Below are positions 46,533-55,683 of a DNA stretch of 64,000 nt, in pieces. The notes below the pieces were generated by a model. That model worked only from the letters and a program-made list of their open reading frames with translations. It had not been told where the DNA came from and ran no database searches. Each line of letters begins with the position of its first letter. The stretch's first letter is position 1. The translations under genes were made by a program, and so were the position numbers. Source of the stretch: Frigoriflavimonas asaccharolytica (lineage in GTDB: Bacteria > Bacteroidota > Bacteroidia > Flavobacteriales > Weeksellaceae); contig NZ_JABSNO010000016.1 of the NCBI RefSeq assembly GCF_013294015.1, forward strand, positions 1 to 64,000, in the 5' to 3' direction.

Positions 46533-47591
46533 ATGAAAACGGCAAAATTTTCAAAATATATTCTCAATTTTAAAAACCCAAGTGGAACTTCTCGTGGCAT
46601 TTTAAAAACAAAAGAAACTTTTTTTTTAGAAATATTTGAAGAAAATAAAAAAGGAGTAGGAGAATGTGCTCTTTTCCGAGGTTTGAGTTTTGATGATGTT
46701 CCAGAATATGAAGAAAAACTCCAGTGGTTGTGCAATAATATTAATGAGAATCCTGAAAAATTAAAAAATGAATTACTAAATTTTCCTTCTATTTGGTTTG
46801 GATATGAGCAAGCGTTTTTGAACTTAAACCTTCCCGAAAACATTTATTTTCCTAGTGAATTTAATAAAGGGAAATCATCAATAAAAATTAACGGACTGAT
46901 TTGGATGGGCGATCCAGATTTTATGCAAACTCAAATTGAAGAAAAACTTGCGCAAGGTTTTGATTGTATAAAATTAAAAATTGGTGTTGATTGGAATTCG
47001 GAGTATGAAATTTTGAAAAATCTAAGACAAAAATTTCCTGCAAATATTTTGGAATTGCGGGTAGACGCAAATGGTGGCTTTACTTTTGACGAAGCCAAAA
47101 TTGTATTGCAAGAGTTGGCAGATTTAAAAATTCATTCTATTGAGCAGCCCATCAAAGCAATGCATCCAAAGTCTCAGAATGACAAAGATTGCTTCGTTGC
47201 TCGCAATGACGATCGTTCACACATGGCGGAACTTTGTGCAGAAACTCCTACACCTATTGCTTTGGACGAAGAATTAATTGGTGTTGTAAATTTTGAAGAG
47301 AAAAAAGCACTTTTAGAAAAAATAAAACCACAATTTATCATCTTAAAACCAGCATTAGTTGGTGGGTTTTCTGGCTGCGATGAATGGATTTTTATAGCAG
47401 AAAAAATGAAAATAAAATGGTGGATTACTTCTGCTTTGGAAAGTAATATAGGTTTGAATGCAATTGCACAATATACATTTACCAAAAACAATACAATGCC
47501 ACAAGGTTTGGGAACTGGCGGACTTTTTACCAATAATCTTAATTCTGCTTTAGATTTGCAAGGAGATCAATTGTCTTTCAAAACCTCTTAA
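46533..47591 (+). CDS. menC: o-succinylbenzoate synthase, with an in-frame repeat insertion
   Basis: MenC dehydrates SHCHC to o-succinylbenzoate in menaquinone synthesis. The 352-residue protein of the enolase superfamily has IKLKIG with the K-x-K pair, LRVDANGG, SIEQPI, IALDEELIG and FIILKPALVGG. Between SIEQPIKA and MAELC lies an unrelated 21-residue stretch (residues 210-230), including NDKDCFVARNDDRS, encoded by a palindromic DNA repeat. Without it the length would fit the family. The catalytic Lys, Asp and Glu residues are intact, so the enzyme may still work. It is a single gene with a terminator downstream. Confidence 0.88.
   Translation: MKTAKFSKYILNFKNPSGTSRGILKTKETFFLEIFEENKKGVGECALFRGLSFDDVPEYEEKLQWLCNNINENPEKLKNELLNFPSIWFGYEQAFLNLNLPENIYFPSEFNKGKSSIKINGLIWMGDPDFMQTQIEEKLAQGFDCIKLKIGVDWNSEYEILKNLRQKFPANILELRVDANGGFTFDEAKIVLQELADLKIHSIEQPIKAMHPKSQNDKDCFVARNDDRSHMAELCAETPTPIALDEELIGVVNFEEKKALLEKIKPQFIILKPALVGGFSGCDEWIFIAEKMKIKWWITSALESNIGLNAIAQYTFTKNNTMPQGLGTGGLFTNNLNSALDLQGDQLSFKTS
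47160..47222 (+). repeat. palindromic repeat inserted in frame within menC
   Basis: The 63 bases contain AATGACAAAGATTGCTTCGT followed by TGCTCGCAATGACGA. The reverse of this (GTCATTGCGAGCAACGAAGC and then AATCTTTGTC) belongs to the widespread GTCATTGCGAGG-type intergenic repeat seen in many bacteria. It encodes 21 residues without shifting the frame or adding a stop. Family identity is from memory and not checked. Confidence 0.65.
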
Positions 47592-47602
47592 TAATTACCA
47601 AA

Positions 47603-47635
47603 AAACAGCCATTAATTTAAAATTAATGGCTGTTT
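47603..47635 (+). terminator. bidirectional terminator after menC
   Basis: Perfect 15-nt arms (AAACAGCCATTAATT/AATTAATGGCTGTTT) with a 3-nt loop between menC and the convergent FKBP gene. Confidence 0.82.
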
Positions 47636-47667
47636 CAATATTTTTATTTCTTAGATTACAATTTAAA

Positions 47668-48378
47668 TTATTGTGCAGGATCTTTGAAATCTACTAATTT
47701 AATTTCGAAAATTAGCGTAGCTCCAGGTGGAATTACGGCACCACCACCTTGATCTCCGTATCCCATATCCGAAGGAACGTAAAATTTGTATTTTGCACCT
47801 TTACTCATTAATTGTACACCTTCTGTCCAACCTCTGATTACACTATTCAAGGGAATATCTAATGGTTTTCCACCTTGTTTTTCGCTAGAATCAAAAACGG
47901 TTCCGTCTAATAAAGTTCCCTTATAAATTACTGTTACTACATCTGTCGCTTTTGGTTTTGCACCAGCACCAGCTTTTAAAACTTCATATTGCAAGCCAGA
48001 AGCTGTGGTTTTCACAGAAGCATTGCTTTTGTTTTTAAGCATAAAAGCAGCACCTGCTTTTTTATTATCTTCCGCTTTTAGTTTAGCAGCTCCCATCGTT
48101 TTTTCTTGTTGCTTCTGACCAAAAGATTGCATAAAACTTTGCATTTCTTCTTTAGGCAAAAGTGTTTTTCCGCCAGCAATTTCTTCTTTCATTGCTTGGG
48201 CAAGTAAATCTACATCTACTGCGAAACCTTGTTGTTTCATATTTTCGGCGATATTGAGACCGATGTAGTAGGATGCTTTTTGATCTTCGGTTAATTTAGT
48301 AGCATCTTCCACTTTTTTCTGAGCGCATGTTAGGCTTATAAAGCATATAACAGGTAGTAATAGAATGTTTTTTTTCAT
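47668..48378 (-). CDS. FKBP-type peptidyl-prolyl isomerase lipoprotein
   Basis: The 236-residue protein has a lipoprotein-like signal (LLLPVICFISLTC) and an FKBP_N dimerization domain (residues 30-110, YYIGLNIAENMKQQGF, KEEMQSFMQSF). The FKBP domain follows with ASGLQYEVLKAGAG, VTVIYKGTLLDGTVFDSSEKQG, VIRGWTEGVQLM, VPSDMGYG and IPPGATLIFEIKL. It catalyses prolyl isomerization in the periplasm or at the outer membrane. The start at 48378 (MKKNILL) is preferred because a -7 box overlaps the longer frame to 48399. Monocistronic. Confidence 0.88.
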   Translation of the reverse strand: MKKNILLLPVICFISLTCAQKKVEDATKLTEDQKASYYIGLNIAENMKQQGFAVDVDLLAQAMKEEIAGGKTLLPKEEMQSFMQSFGQKQQEKTMGAAKLKAEDNKKAGAAFMLKNKSNASVKTTASGLQYEVLKAGAGAKPKATDVVTVIYKGTLLDGTVFDSSEKQGGKPLDIPLNSVIRGWTEGVQLMSKGAKYKFYVPSDMGYGDQGGGAVIPPGATLIFEIKLVDFKDPAQ

Positions 48379-48396
48379 TTTAATTTTTTCAAGCGA

Positions 48397-48404
48397 CAAA
48401 ATTA
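48397..48404 (-). promoter_or_regulatory. -7 box of the FKBP gene
   Basis: TAATTTTG on the minus strand, 18 nt before the ATG at 48378. Confidence 0.5.
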
Positions 48405-48457
48405 CATTTTTTAAAAATATTTTGGATACCTGTTTTTAAAATTTATATAAAATTGTT

Positions 48458-49588
48458 TTACGCTAAAATATAGGAATTATTGTTTAACACTTTTCGGTTT
48501 GCAATCAAACTTTGATCTGTGCCACCCAAAACGGCGACGATATCTTTTTGAACTTCCGAACTGGATAAATAATTCCAATGATTGCCAAAATTATATTTGG
48601 CCGAAGTAAGCAAATTATTTTCAGAACCAGTAACATCAATTATCGAAACCGTTTCATACAATTTAGAAATTTGAGATGGTCCCATTTTTCCTAATCTTGG
48701 CGACAATATATTTTTTGAAAATTGCGAAATCCCCAAAATATTATCTTTCTTATTTACATAAATTGATATTCTATTGGCCAAAAGTGGCAGTTTAATGAAA
48801 GAATCTTCTGCTTCTTCAAAAACGCGGAAACTTACGTCTGCACTTAGCAATACAACTTGATCTATAACTCTAGAAATATTTTCTGTTTTTAAACTATACA
48901 ACATGCTCTGCAAAAGTCTATTACCCATAGAATGTGCCATTAGATGTATATGTTGGTTGCAAGGTTTAAGATCTTTATCTGCAAAAATATCCTTCAAAAA
49001 TTGAGTATAAAAATAAAAAAGTCTGAGCAATGAGTTTCCAGAATTTATGCTTGCCGCACGATCATCAAAATAGGTGAGCGGAAAAATGCTACTAGAAGCT
49101 GGCCAACTTATAAATAATATATGATTAATGGGCGAATCCTTATTATCTATGTACAACTTTTTAAGAGTCAAAATCGCTTTCAATTCATCGTCAAAAGTAT
49201 AGGCAAAACCATGTATGAAAATTAAAACATCATTTTGAGATTTTGTGGTAGACATCTCTTTATACAAATCATAAAACATCTTTTGTGTACCACTCAAATT
49301 GCTGCTCGTAAGTTCCGAATCGTTTAATCCTTTTTCCTTTTTTAAAATATCCACCACTTCTTGATATCCAGTTTTATTGGGTTCTCCAAGAATTTTGCAG
49401 TCTAAAATGGCTCTTCCTTGGTAGTTTTTTGATTTTTCTTGCGCTTTTGTTGGTTCCTTAAAATTGTCAAAATTGCATTTGGCAATTCTAAAATTTGGGA
49501 TAGACATTTCATCATTTGAGAAAGAATCTTTATCATCTTTATTTTTCTTCAAAATGATTTTCCTATTGCTTAAAATAAAAACAGCCAT
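48458..49588 (-). CDS. DUF900-type alpha/beta hydrolase
   Basis: The 376-residue protein has the alpha/beta-hydrolase core: DVLIFIHGFAYTFDDEL (oxyanion strand), HILFISWPAS, the nucleophile elbow LMAHSMGNRLLQ (Ser in A-H-S-M-G), and VVLLSADVSF. A C-terminal His in YNFGNHWNYL may complete the triad. The N-terminal 100 residues are variable. It lacks a signal peptide. Such DUF900 enzymes are uncharacterised and their substrate is unknown. Monocistronic, divergent from nothing obvious. Confidence 0.75.
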   Translation of the reverse strand: MAVFILSNRKIILKKNKDDKDSFSNDEMSIPNFRIAKCNFDNFKEPTKAQEKSKNYQGRAILDCKILGEPNKTGYQEVVDILKKEKGLNDSELTSSNLSGTQKMFYDLYKEMSTTKSQNDVLIFIHGFAYTFDDELKAILTLKKLYIDNKDSPINHILFISWPASSSIFPLTYFDDRAASINSGNSLLRLFYFYTQFLKDIFADKDLKPCNQHIHLMAHSMGNRLLQSMLYSLKTENISRVIDQVVLLSADVSFRVFEEAEDSFIKLPLLANRISIYVNKKDNILGISQFSKNILSPRLGKMGPSQISKLYETVSIIDVTGSENNLLTSAKYNFGNHWNYLSSSEVQKDIVAVLGGTDQSLIANRKVLNNNSYILA

Positions 49589-49797
49589 AATTTTTTTGAT
49601 TTTTCGAATTAATAAGGGTAGGTATATTTTAAAAAAAATTAATTTTTCTCAACTGTTTTTGCTTTTTATAAAAACTAAAATTTTTCAGAACTAAAATAAT
49701 TAATTTGATCGAAATTTTCAGGATATTGATGCAATAATTAAAGAAAATTTATTGATAAAAAAAGGCTTATATTGAGTTGAAATTTGTTTTATAGAAA

Positions 49798-49825
49798 AAT
49801 AATCTCAATACATTATGAGATTATT
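49798..49825 (-). terminator. terminator after the YARHG gene
   Basis: AATAATCTCA/TGAGATTATT arms with an 8-nt loop, just after the stop of the minus-strand YARHG gene. Apart from it, the gap at 49589-49835 shows nothing I can name. Confidence 0.7.
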
Positions 49826-49835
49826 TTCAAAATCT

Positions 49836-50762
49836 TTATCTTCCAAAAGAATCATATTTATCTTCGGCATATTTGGTAAAACGTGCAAGAAGTGCCACAT
49901 TTTCTTTTTCCAAAGGTGTAATTTCTGCATCTACATTATCGGAAACGGGTATGTACCAATCTGTTTGCTCAAAGAAATAGCGGAATGTTTCTTTTTTAAA
50001 AGAATATCCGTGTCTTGCGAAAACAGAATTTTTTATAATTTCTAGATCAAGTTTTCTTAAATTTTTAAGATCTTTCTCTGTAAGTTTTTGTTTAGAAGCA
50101 TTTATTTTAAAAACAGCATCAGAAGCAACTCTATTTTTCGAAGTGGTGTAAGATTCAGATTTGCCAGTTTCTTCATCCGTATATTTTTCTTTAAATTCTT
50201 TTGGGTTTGTCCAGTCTATGATATCAGAATCTTTGTCTATCATAAAATTTGGGTTGTACACAAACTCTTTTTTTATCAGTTTCAATTTTTTATTTGGTAT
50301 TTTAACAGCAGATTTATTATAAACATTCCATTTTCCGGTTAGGCTGTCATTTTTTAATTTTAATTCAAATCTACCGTCGCTTTTATTATTTCCGGGTTCA
50401 TCTAGTACAAAAGATTTGGCACTTTCGTTAAAAACTCCACGAAAAGGACGTTGGTTTCCGTTCACAATGCTTTGGCCGTAAACGCTATCCTGCGTGATTC
50501 TATTTATTTTTAATGACAATCTTTTTCTGCCGTAATAATCGTCAAAAATTTCATCTGAAATTTGATCTGCTTGCATTCCGGTTCCAGAAAATTCTCCGGT
50601 GTAAATACCATAATATTCCGTGTAAATTTCTGGAATAACTACAGAATCTTTCACCACTACCAAAGAATCATTGGTAGAAATTACTTCTTTTTTTTCGTTT
50701 TTTTTACAACTGATAATCAGCGCTGCAAATGCTGCGGCTGCAATTAAATTTTTTGTTTTCAT
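49836..50762 (-). CDS. YARHG-domain lipoprotein
   Basis: The 308-residue protein has a lipoprotein signal (AAAAFAALIISC, acylated Cys at about residue 19). A middle region of beta-strands follows (YYGIYTGEFSGTGMQ, GRFELKLKNDSLTGKW), and a C-terminal YARHG domain (LEIIKNSVFARHGYSFKKETFRYFFEQTDWYIP, with the F-A-R-H-G core). YARHG proteins are extracellular or periplasmic and may bind cell-wall material. Function unknown. Monocistronic, and followed by a terminator. Confidence 0.82.
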   Translation of the reverse strand: MKTKNLIAAAAFAALIISCKKNEKKEVISTNDSLVVVKDSVVIPEIYTEYYGIYTGEFSGTGMQADQISDEIFDDYYGRKRLSLKINRITQDSVYGQSIVNGNQRPFRGVFNESAKSFVLDEPGNNKSDGRFELKLKNDSLTGKWNVYNKSAVKIPNKKLKLIKKEFVYNPNFMIDKDSDIIDWTNPKEFKEKYTDEETGKSESYTTSKNRVASDAVFKINASKQKLTEKDLKNLRKLDLEIIKNSVFARHGYSFKKETFRYFFEQTDWYIPVSDNVDAEITPLEKENVALLARFTKYAEDKYDSFGR

Positions 50763-51103
50763 ACTTGGTTTTTTTAATGTTCGTGCTAAGGTTTTAAATT
50801 TTTACCAATAAATATTTTAGTAACGTGATTGAAAAACTAATAAATTAAACGCTGCAGTCCAAATTAAACTTATAAAATTATATGTCAATCTAACGCATTT
50901 GGAAAGATTAAATATACAATAATTACTTTTTACAATTTAAATTAAATTGTCTGTAAACCAAAAGCAAAATTGAGATGCTTTTCGGTATTTTTCAAACTAA
51001 ATTTTTCGTTTTTAGTTAAATATAAATTGATAACAAGCGGAAAATTTTCTGAAGAAACTTTGGTTAAATTAGCTAAAAAATTCTGAATTATTAACTTCTA
51101 AAT
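50763..51103 (-). other. intergenic region of 341 nt
   Basis: AT-rich DNA with no RNA gene or strong hairpin. A roughly 46-codon open stretch on the minus strand follows the flavin oxidoreductase stop (reading ANLTKVSSENFPLVINLYLT in part), without a start codon. It may be a remnant or chance. No repeat seen. Confidence 0.3.
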
Positions 51104-52351
51104 TTATTTTTGATTCAAATTATTGATTATAGCCAATGCGGCACTTTCTCCACAAAGCATTGCAGCATTTAGAGAGCCATTTGCCAAAGTATCTCCTGCC
51201 AAAAATATGGTTTCAGAAAATTGTGTCTCTTCGGGTTTTAAATTAGATTTAATATTTTGTAAATCGGGTAGGGCTTTTGGGATTTCGTAAGTTTTGATAT
51301 GTCTTGAAACTTCAATTTTGAAATATTTTTTTAACTCTTCTTTTACTTTTTCTATCAAATTTGTGCCTTCCAATTCCTGATGATCTACAATCGTTACAGA
51401 AAGTAATTCTTTCCCGCCATTTTGTGTAGTTTCTAAACTGGTGTGGTAAAATATATTATTAATTAGAGCATTTTTCGAAGGTAAAAGTCCGATAATTGCT
51501 TTTTCCATCACCCGCTTTTCAGTTTCAAAATAGAGAGTAAAGCAAGATTTCCATTTTAAATTTTCTTGTTTAGAATTAGCAATTAAATTATTTGGGTCGG
51601 TAGCAATTATGGTAAAATCTGATTGCAAAATTTTTCCATTTTTTAAAGATATTTCGCCATCTTTTACAGAATCAACCTTTGTGTTAAATAAAATTTTAGT
51701 TGATTTTAAATTTTCAAATAGTTGATTTGGAATTGCTTGAATGCCTGCTTTTGGAAGCGCAGCATTTCCTTCGCCAAACATTTTGTACACAAATTCAAAC
51801 ATTCTGCTGGAAGTTTTTAATTGATTTTCCAGAAAAATGCCAGAAAAAAACGGACGAAAAAACTGTGAAATTGTTTTATCAGAAAATCCAAAATCTTTTA
51901 AATATTGTAAAGTGGAAATTTCTTTTTCATGGAAAATTTCCTCAATACTTTTAGTTTTCAATTTGAGATTTAATTTAAGAATTTTTATTTTATCTAAAAT
52001 CGAAATATTATTTGCGAAAATAGTTGGGAATAGTAAAGAAAAATCTCGCAACGGATCTCCGATAGTTTGAGATTTACCATCATTAAAGATACTTGCACCT
52101 GGAAGAAAATTCTGTAATTCTAATTTTTTATAATCTAAAAATTTCTGTGCAGCCGGATAATTGGTCAGCAAAACTTGAAAACCGTGATCTAATTGATAAC
52201 CATCTACTAGATCTGTTTTCACGCGACCACCTACAGAATTTGTAGCTTCTAAAATAATTGGCGAAAATCCGCTGTTTTCTAAAGTTTGCGCAGCAATCAG
52301 TCCGGAAACTTCGGCTCCAATGATGTGGATTTTGGGGTTGGTTTTGTTCAT
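51104..52351 (-). CDS. FAD-dependent oxidoreductase (amine oxidase/phytoene desaturase-like)
   Basis: The 415-residue protein has a Rossmann FAD-binding N-terminus, with HIIGAEVSGLIAA then ILEATNSVGGRVKTD, and a C-terminal FLAGDTLANGSLNAAMLCGE block that closes the FAD site. The motif reads G-A-E-V-S-G, so the second glycine of GxGxxG is Glu (codon GAA, one base from GGA). This could weaken FAD binding or be tolerated. The reaction is unknown. A degraded copy of the first 90 residues lies at 55384-55650. Confidence 0.8.
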   Translation of the reverse strand: MNKTNPKIHIIGAEVSGLIAAQTLENSGFSPIILEATNSVGGRVKTDLVDGYQLDHGFQVLLTNYPAAQKFLDYKKLELQNFLPGASIFNDGKSQTIGDPLRDFSLLFPTIFANNISILDKIKILKLNLKLKTKSIEEIFHEKEISTLQYLKDFGFSDKTISQFFRPFFSGIFLENQLKTSSRMFEFVYKMFGEGNAALPKAGIQAIPNQLFENLKSTKILFNTKVDSVKDGEISLKNGKILQSDFTIIATDPNNLIANSKQENLKWKSCFTLYFETEKRVMEKAIIGLLPSKNALINNIFYHTSLETTQNGGKELLSVTIVDHQELEGTNLIEKVKEELKKYFKIEVSRHIKTYEIPKALPDLQNIKSNLKPEETQFSETIFLAGDTLANGSLNAAMLCGESAALAIINNLNQK

Positions 52352-52401
52352 TAAATTTTAAATAAAAGATTTCATTAATACTTTTTTTCTATCCTGATAT
52401 T

Positions 52402-53625
52402 TTATTTACCACCTTCATTTAAATTAGAAAATTTTTCACTCATTGTGGGATTTCCTTTTGTTAATTTTTTAATAGTTAAATCTTCAGCTTTAATATTTGC
52501 AAGTCGTAGATTGTTAACTGAGGATAAAAGCGCATCTTTCGTTTTTTGAAGGTGCAACATTGTTTTATCAATTTCATCGATGGCAGTTTTAAATTGTCTG
52601 CTTGCTAAATCGTAATTTTTAGCAAATCCTTCTTTAAAGGTATTGATGTTATCTTCGAAATTAGTGATATCAATATTTTGATTTTTCACCAATGCAAGTT
52701 CAGCTTTTGTAGCTAAAGAATTCATTGCTGCATTGCGAAGAAGCGTAATCATCGGCACAAAAAACTGCGGTCTAATCACATACATTTTGTTGAATCTGTG
52801 AGAAACATCCACAATTCCGGTATTATAAAGTTCATTATCTTCTTCTAATAAACTAACCAGAATTGCAAATTCACATTTTTTATCGTTTCTATCTTTGTCT
52901 AGTTTTGCGAAGAAAGTTTCATTTTTACTTTTCGTGGTAGAATTTTCTTCTTTATTTTTCATTTCAAACATGATGGAAATTATTTCATTCCCAAATTCGT
53001 CTGATTCTTTATAAATATAATCGCCTTTATTTCCACCTCTTGCATCATTATCTTTTTCAAAATAGGCATTTCCAAAACCTATGGTTCTTATTTTATTAAA
53101 TTCAATTTCGCAGTGCTGTTCCAGTGTTTCACCCACTAATTTTGTAGATAATTTCGACCGTAAATCTTTTAACCGATCTATCATTTCATTTTTGGAACTA
53201 AGCTCAAAATCGTATTTTTCTTTTAAATTGTTTTTTTCATTTTTAAAATCATCTCTCTCTCTTTCAATTACTCTCACAGCTTTTGATATTGCTAATTCTT
53301 TTTCCGTTTCGAAACTTAAAATTTTTGAATTTAGTGCGGAAATGGATAAATTTTGAGAGTTTTTCAAGGCTGATAATTCTTTTTCTTTATCGCTTTTCAA
53401 TTTTAAAATCTCAAATTCTTTAGTTGCTAATTCATCCTTAAATTTTTGTTGAATTTCTATTTTAGACAAATTAAATTCAGAATTTTTTAAATTATTCAAA
53501 TTTTCCAGTTTTTCCCTTACGTCTTTATTAAATTCTTCATCACGAACTTGCTTTAGGATATTTGCGAAACCAGCTTCATCTATTTTAAAAGCTGTTTTGC
53601 AACTAGGACAAATTATATCATTCAT
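52402..53625 (-). CDS. DUF2130 coiled-coil protein
   Basis: The 407-residue protein starts with [13 protein letters not shown] (a CxxC pair). A long coiled coil follows (residues 20-170, rich in Lys, Glu and Leu), then the DUF2130 core ([82 protein letters not shown]). Function unknown, but the family core resembles a nuclease-like fold with acidic residues. The start at 53625 is chosen because a -7 box lies at 53650. It follows the aldehyde dehydrogenase gene after a terminator. Confidence 0.82.
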   Translation of the reverse strand: MNDIICPSCKTAFKIDEAGFANILKQVRDEEFNKDVREKLENLNNLKNSEFNLSKIEIQQKFKDELATKEFEILKLKSDKEKELSALKNSQNLSISALNSKILSFETEKELAISKAVRVIERERDDFKNEKNNLKEKYDFELSSKNEMIDRLKDLRSKLSTKLVGETLEQHCEIEFNKIRTIGFGNAYFEKDNDARGGNKGDYIYKESDEFGNEIISIMFEMKNKEENSTTKSKNETFFAKLDKDRNDKKCEFAILVSLLEEDNELYNTGIVDVSHRFNKMYVIRPQFFVPMITLLRNAAMNSLATKAELALVKNQNIDITNFEDNINTFKEGFAKNYDLASRQFKTAIDEIDKTMLHLQKTKDALLSSVNNLRLANIKAEDLTIKKLTKGNPTMSEKFSNLNEGGK

Positions 53626-53649
53626 GTTTTTTATTTTTGATTTTGAAAC

Positions 53650-53657
53650 CAAATTTA
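53650..53657 (-). promoter_or_regulatory. -7 box of the DUF2130 gene
   Basis: TAAATTTG on the minus strand, 24 nt before the ATG at 53625. It overlaps the longer ORF start at 53652, so that start is unlikely. Confidence 0.5.
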
Positions 53658-53684
53658 CAAATATTAAATTTCAATACATGAAAA

Positions 53685-53708
53685 AAAGCCCCAATTTCTT
53701 GGAGCTTT
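53685..53708 (-). terminator. terminator after the aldehyde dehydrogenase gene
   Basis: An AAAGCTCCAA/TTGGGGCTTT stem (one G-U) with a GAAA loop and a T-run on the minus strand. Confidence 0.72.
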
Positions 53709-53731
53709 ACTTTTACTTTTTAAAATAAGAT

Positions 53732-55135
53732 TTAGAAAGGTTTATCTGGACTTGTAGTTCTTATCAATTTGGTATTTACAAATTCTAATAATCCTTCTTT
53801 TCCTTGTTCTCTACCATAACCAGAATTTTTTGTTCCGCCAAATGGTAGTTGTGGTGCAACACCAGTTGCATGATTGATGTAGATCATTCCAGAATCAATT
53901 TTACGAGCAACTTCCGCTGCTTTTTTTGTATCTGTGCCAAAAACTGTTCCGCCTAAACCAAACTCGGTTCCGTTGGCAATTTCTAGTGCATCTTCAATCG
54001 TTTCATAACGGTAAAGCATAAATACAGGGCCGAAAACTTCTTCAAAATACATGTCCATTTTTGGGGTGATATCGGTAATAAATGTTGGTTCTAAGAAAGC
54101 ACCAGCTCTTTCCATTCTTTTACCGCCCAAAACAATATTTGCTCCTTGTTCTGCAGCTTTTTTAATCTGTGCGGCAACATCTTCTGCAGCTTTCTCTGAA
54201 CTTAATGGTCCTAATGTAGTTCCTTTCTCCATCGGATCTCCCACAACAATTTTTGCAAAAGCCTCTTTTGTTTTAGCTAAAAATTCATCATAAATTTTTC
54301 CAGCAACGATAATTCTTTTTGGTGAAGTACACACTTGTCCACCATTTGCCATTCTACCATTTACTGCAGTGTCTACAGCTAATTGCACATCTGCATCTTC
54401 CAAAACAATAAATGGATCACTACCACCTAATTCTAATGTAGATTTTTTCACCACCTTTGCAGCAGCTTCAGCGATGCTTGCACCAGCAGGTTTGCTACCA
54501 GTTAAGGTTACTGCTTTAATTTTTGGATTGGCAACAATAGGTGCAATATCTTTTCCGGACACATACAAATTGGTGTAAACCCCTTCTGGTAAACCGGCTT
54601 CTTTAAAAATATCTTCCATCATTTGTGCACATTGCGGTACGTTGGATGCATGTTTTAAAACCATAGTATTTCCTGCAGTGATGTGTGCTGCAGCAGATCT
54701 TGTCATCTGATAAAAAGGAAAATTCCAAGGTTGAACGCTTAATATGACACCAATTGGTTCGTAAGTTAGGAATGCATCGCCATCTGGAACTTCAATAGGT
54801 TGATCTGCTAATAATTTTTCTGCATTCGTTGCATAATATTCGAAAATAGCGGCAGAGATTTTTACTTCTCCAATGGCTTGACCTAAAACTTTACCCATCT
54901 CCAAAGTCGCCAGTTTTCCTAAATCTACTTTTCTTTCCAGCATAATTGCTGAAACTTTGTGCATAATTTCTGCCCGGTCTTTTACAGAAGTATTCTTCCA
55001 AGTTTTAAAAGCTTCATCTGCATCATCAATTATTTTAGCAACCTGCTCCTCGGACATTGCTTTAAATTCTTTTACGACTTCATTATTAAATGGATTAACC
55101 GTTTTTATACTTGATATTTCTTTTGTAGTACTCAT
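53732..55135 (-). CDS. NAD(P)-dependent succinate-semialdehyde dehydrogenase
   Basis: The 467-residue protein belongs to the aldehyde dehydrogenase superfamily. It has VQPWNFPFYQMTRSAAAHITAG, the NAD-binding VTLTGSKPAG, the catalytic Glu in LELGGSDPF and the nucleophile Cys in GGQVCTSPKR, EVFGPVFMLYRY, and the C-terminal PFGGTKNSGYGREQG. The sequence is closest to succinate-semialdehyde dehydrogenases (GabD/Sad type) of this phylum. No partner genes of a GABA shunt are adjacent. Monocistronic, with a terminator downstream. Confidence 0.88.
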   Translation of the reverse strand: MSTTKEISSIKTVNPFNNEVVKEFKAMSEEQVAKIIDDADEAFKTWKNTSVKDRAEIMHKVSAIMLERKVDLGKLATLEMGKVLGQAIGEVKISAAIFEYYATNAEKLLADQPIEVPDGDAFLTYEPIGVILSVQPWNFPFYQMTRSAAAHITAGNTMVLKHASNVPQCAQMMEDIFKEAGLPEGVYTNLYVSGKDIAPIVANPKIKAVTLTGSKPAGASIAEAAAKVVKKSTLELGGSDPFIVLEDADVQLAVDTAVNGRMANGGQVCTSPKRIIVAGKIYDEFLAKTKEAFAKIVVGDPMEKGTTLGPLSSEKAAEDVAAQIKKAAEQGANIVLGGKRMERAGAFLEPTFITDITPKMDMYFEEVFGPVFMLYRYETIEDALEIANGTEFGLGGTVFGTDTKKAAEVARKIDSGMIYINHATGVAPQLPFGGTKNSGYGREQGKEGLLEFVNTKLIRTTSPDKPF

Positions 55136-55306
55136 AATATTTTATTTAAAAGTGTTGATTCCAAAATTATTCCAATGAGCATTTAACAATTCAATTAAAA
55201 ACAATCGCAGTGATTAATAAAAATGATGGAATTTTATTTGATACTATCTCGAGTTAATTAAATTGGAAATATTTTATTTTTAAAAATTGCCTAAAGTTTG
55301 AGAAGT

Positions 55307-55339
55307 AACCTTGTCAAGGTTTTAAACCTTGACAAGGTT
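55307..55339. repeat. 33-nt palindromic repeat (AACCTTGTCAAGG type)
   Basis: AACCTTGTCAAGGTTT and AAACCTTGACAAGGTT arms of 16 nt with a single base between them. A similar 33-nt palindrome occurs at 59452-59484. Repeats of this kind are common between genes in flavobacteria. It lies in the 548-nt gap between the aldehyde dehydrogenase and hicB. Confidence 0.8.
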
Positions 55340-55383
55340 TTTCATAAGGGAAGTTTAAATTATACAGCCGAGAAATCGGCTTG

Positions 55384-55650
55384 GTTCGGAAAATACTTGC
55401 ACTAGAAGGTAAATTCTCTAAATAAAAATTTTTTAACCTAAAATTTCTTTGCAGTCGGTTATTTTCAGCAAAACTTGAAAACCGTGATCTAATTGATAAC
55501 CATTTACTAGATTTGTTTTCATGCGATCGCCTACAAAATTTGTAGCTTCAAAAATAATTGGCGAAAATTCGTTGTTTTTTAAAGTATGCGCAACGATTAA
55601 TCTGGAAGCTCCGGTCCGATGATGTGGATTTTGGGGTTGGTGTTTGTCAT
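55384..55650 (-). pseudogene. degraded duplicate of the 5' end of the flavin oxidoreductase gene
   Basis: This stretch aligns with 52085-52351 on the same strand, ending at the start codon (GTTTGTCAT against TTTTGTTCAT in + orientation). About 40 nt in the middle (CAGCAAAACTTGAAAACCGT followed by GATCTAATTGATAACCA) are identical, and the rest shows many substitutions and some small gaps. It corresponds to residues 1 to about 90 of the intact protein, and the frame is lost, so it makes no working protein. It lies directly after the palindromic repeat and before hicB. Confidence 0.85.
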
Positions 55651-55683
55651 ATCAATTAAAAATCAACAATAGTCTTAAATATT

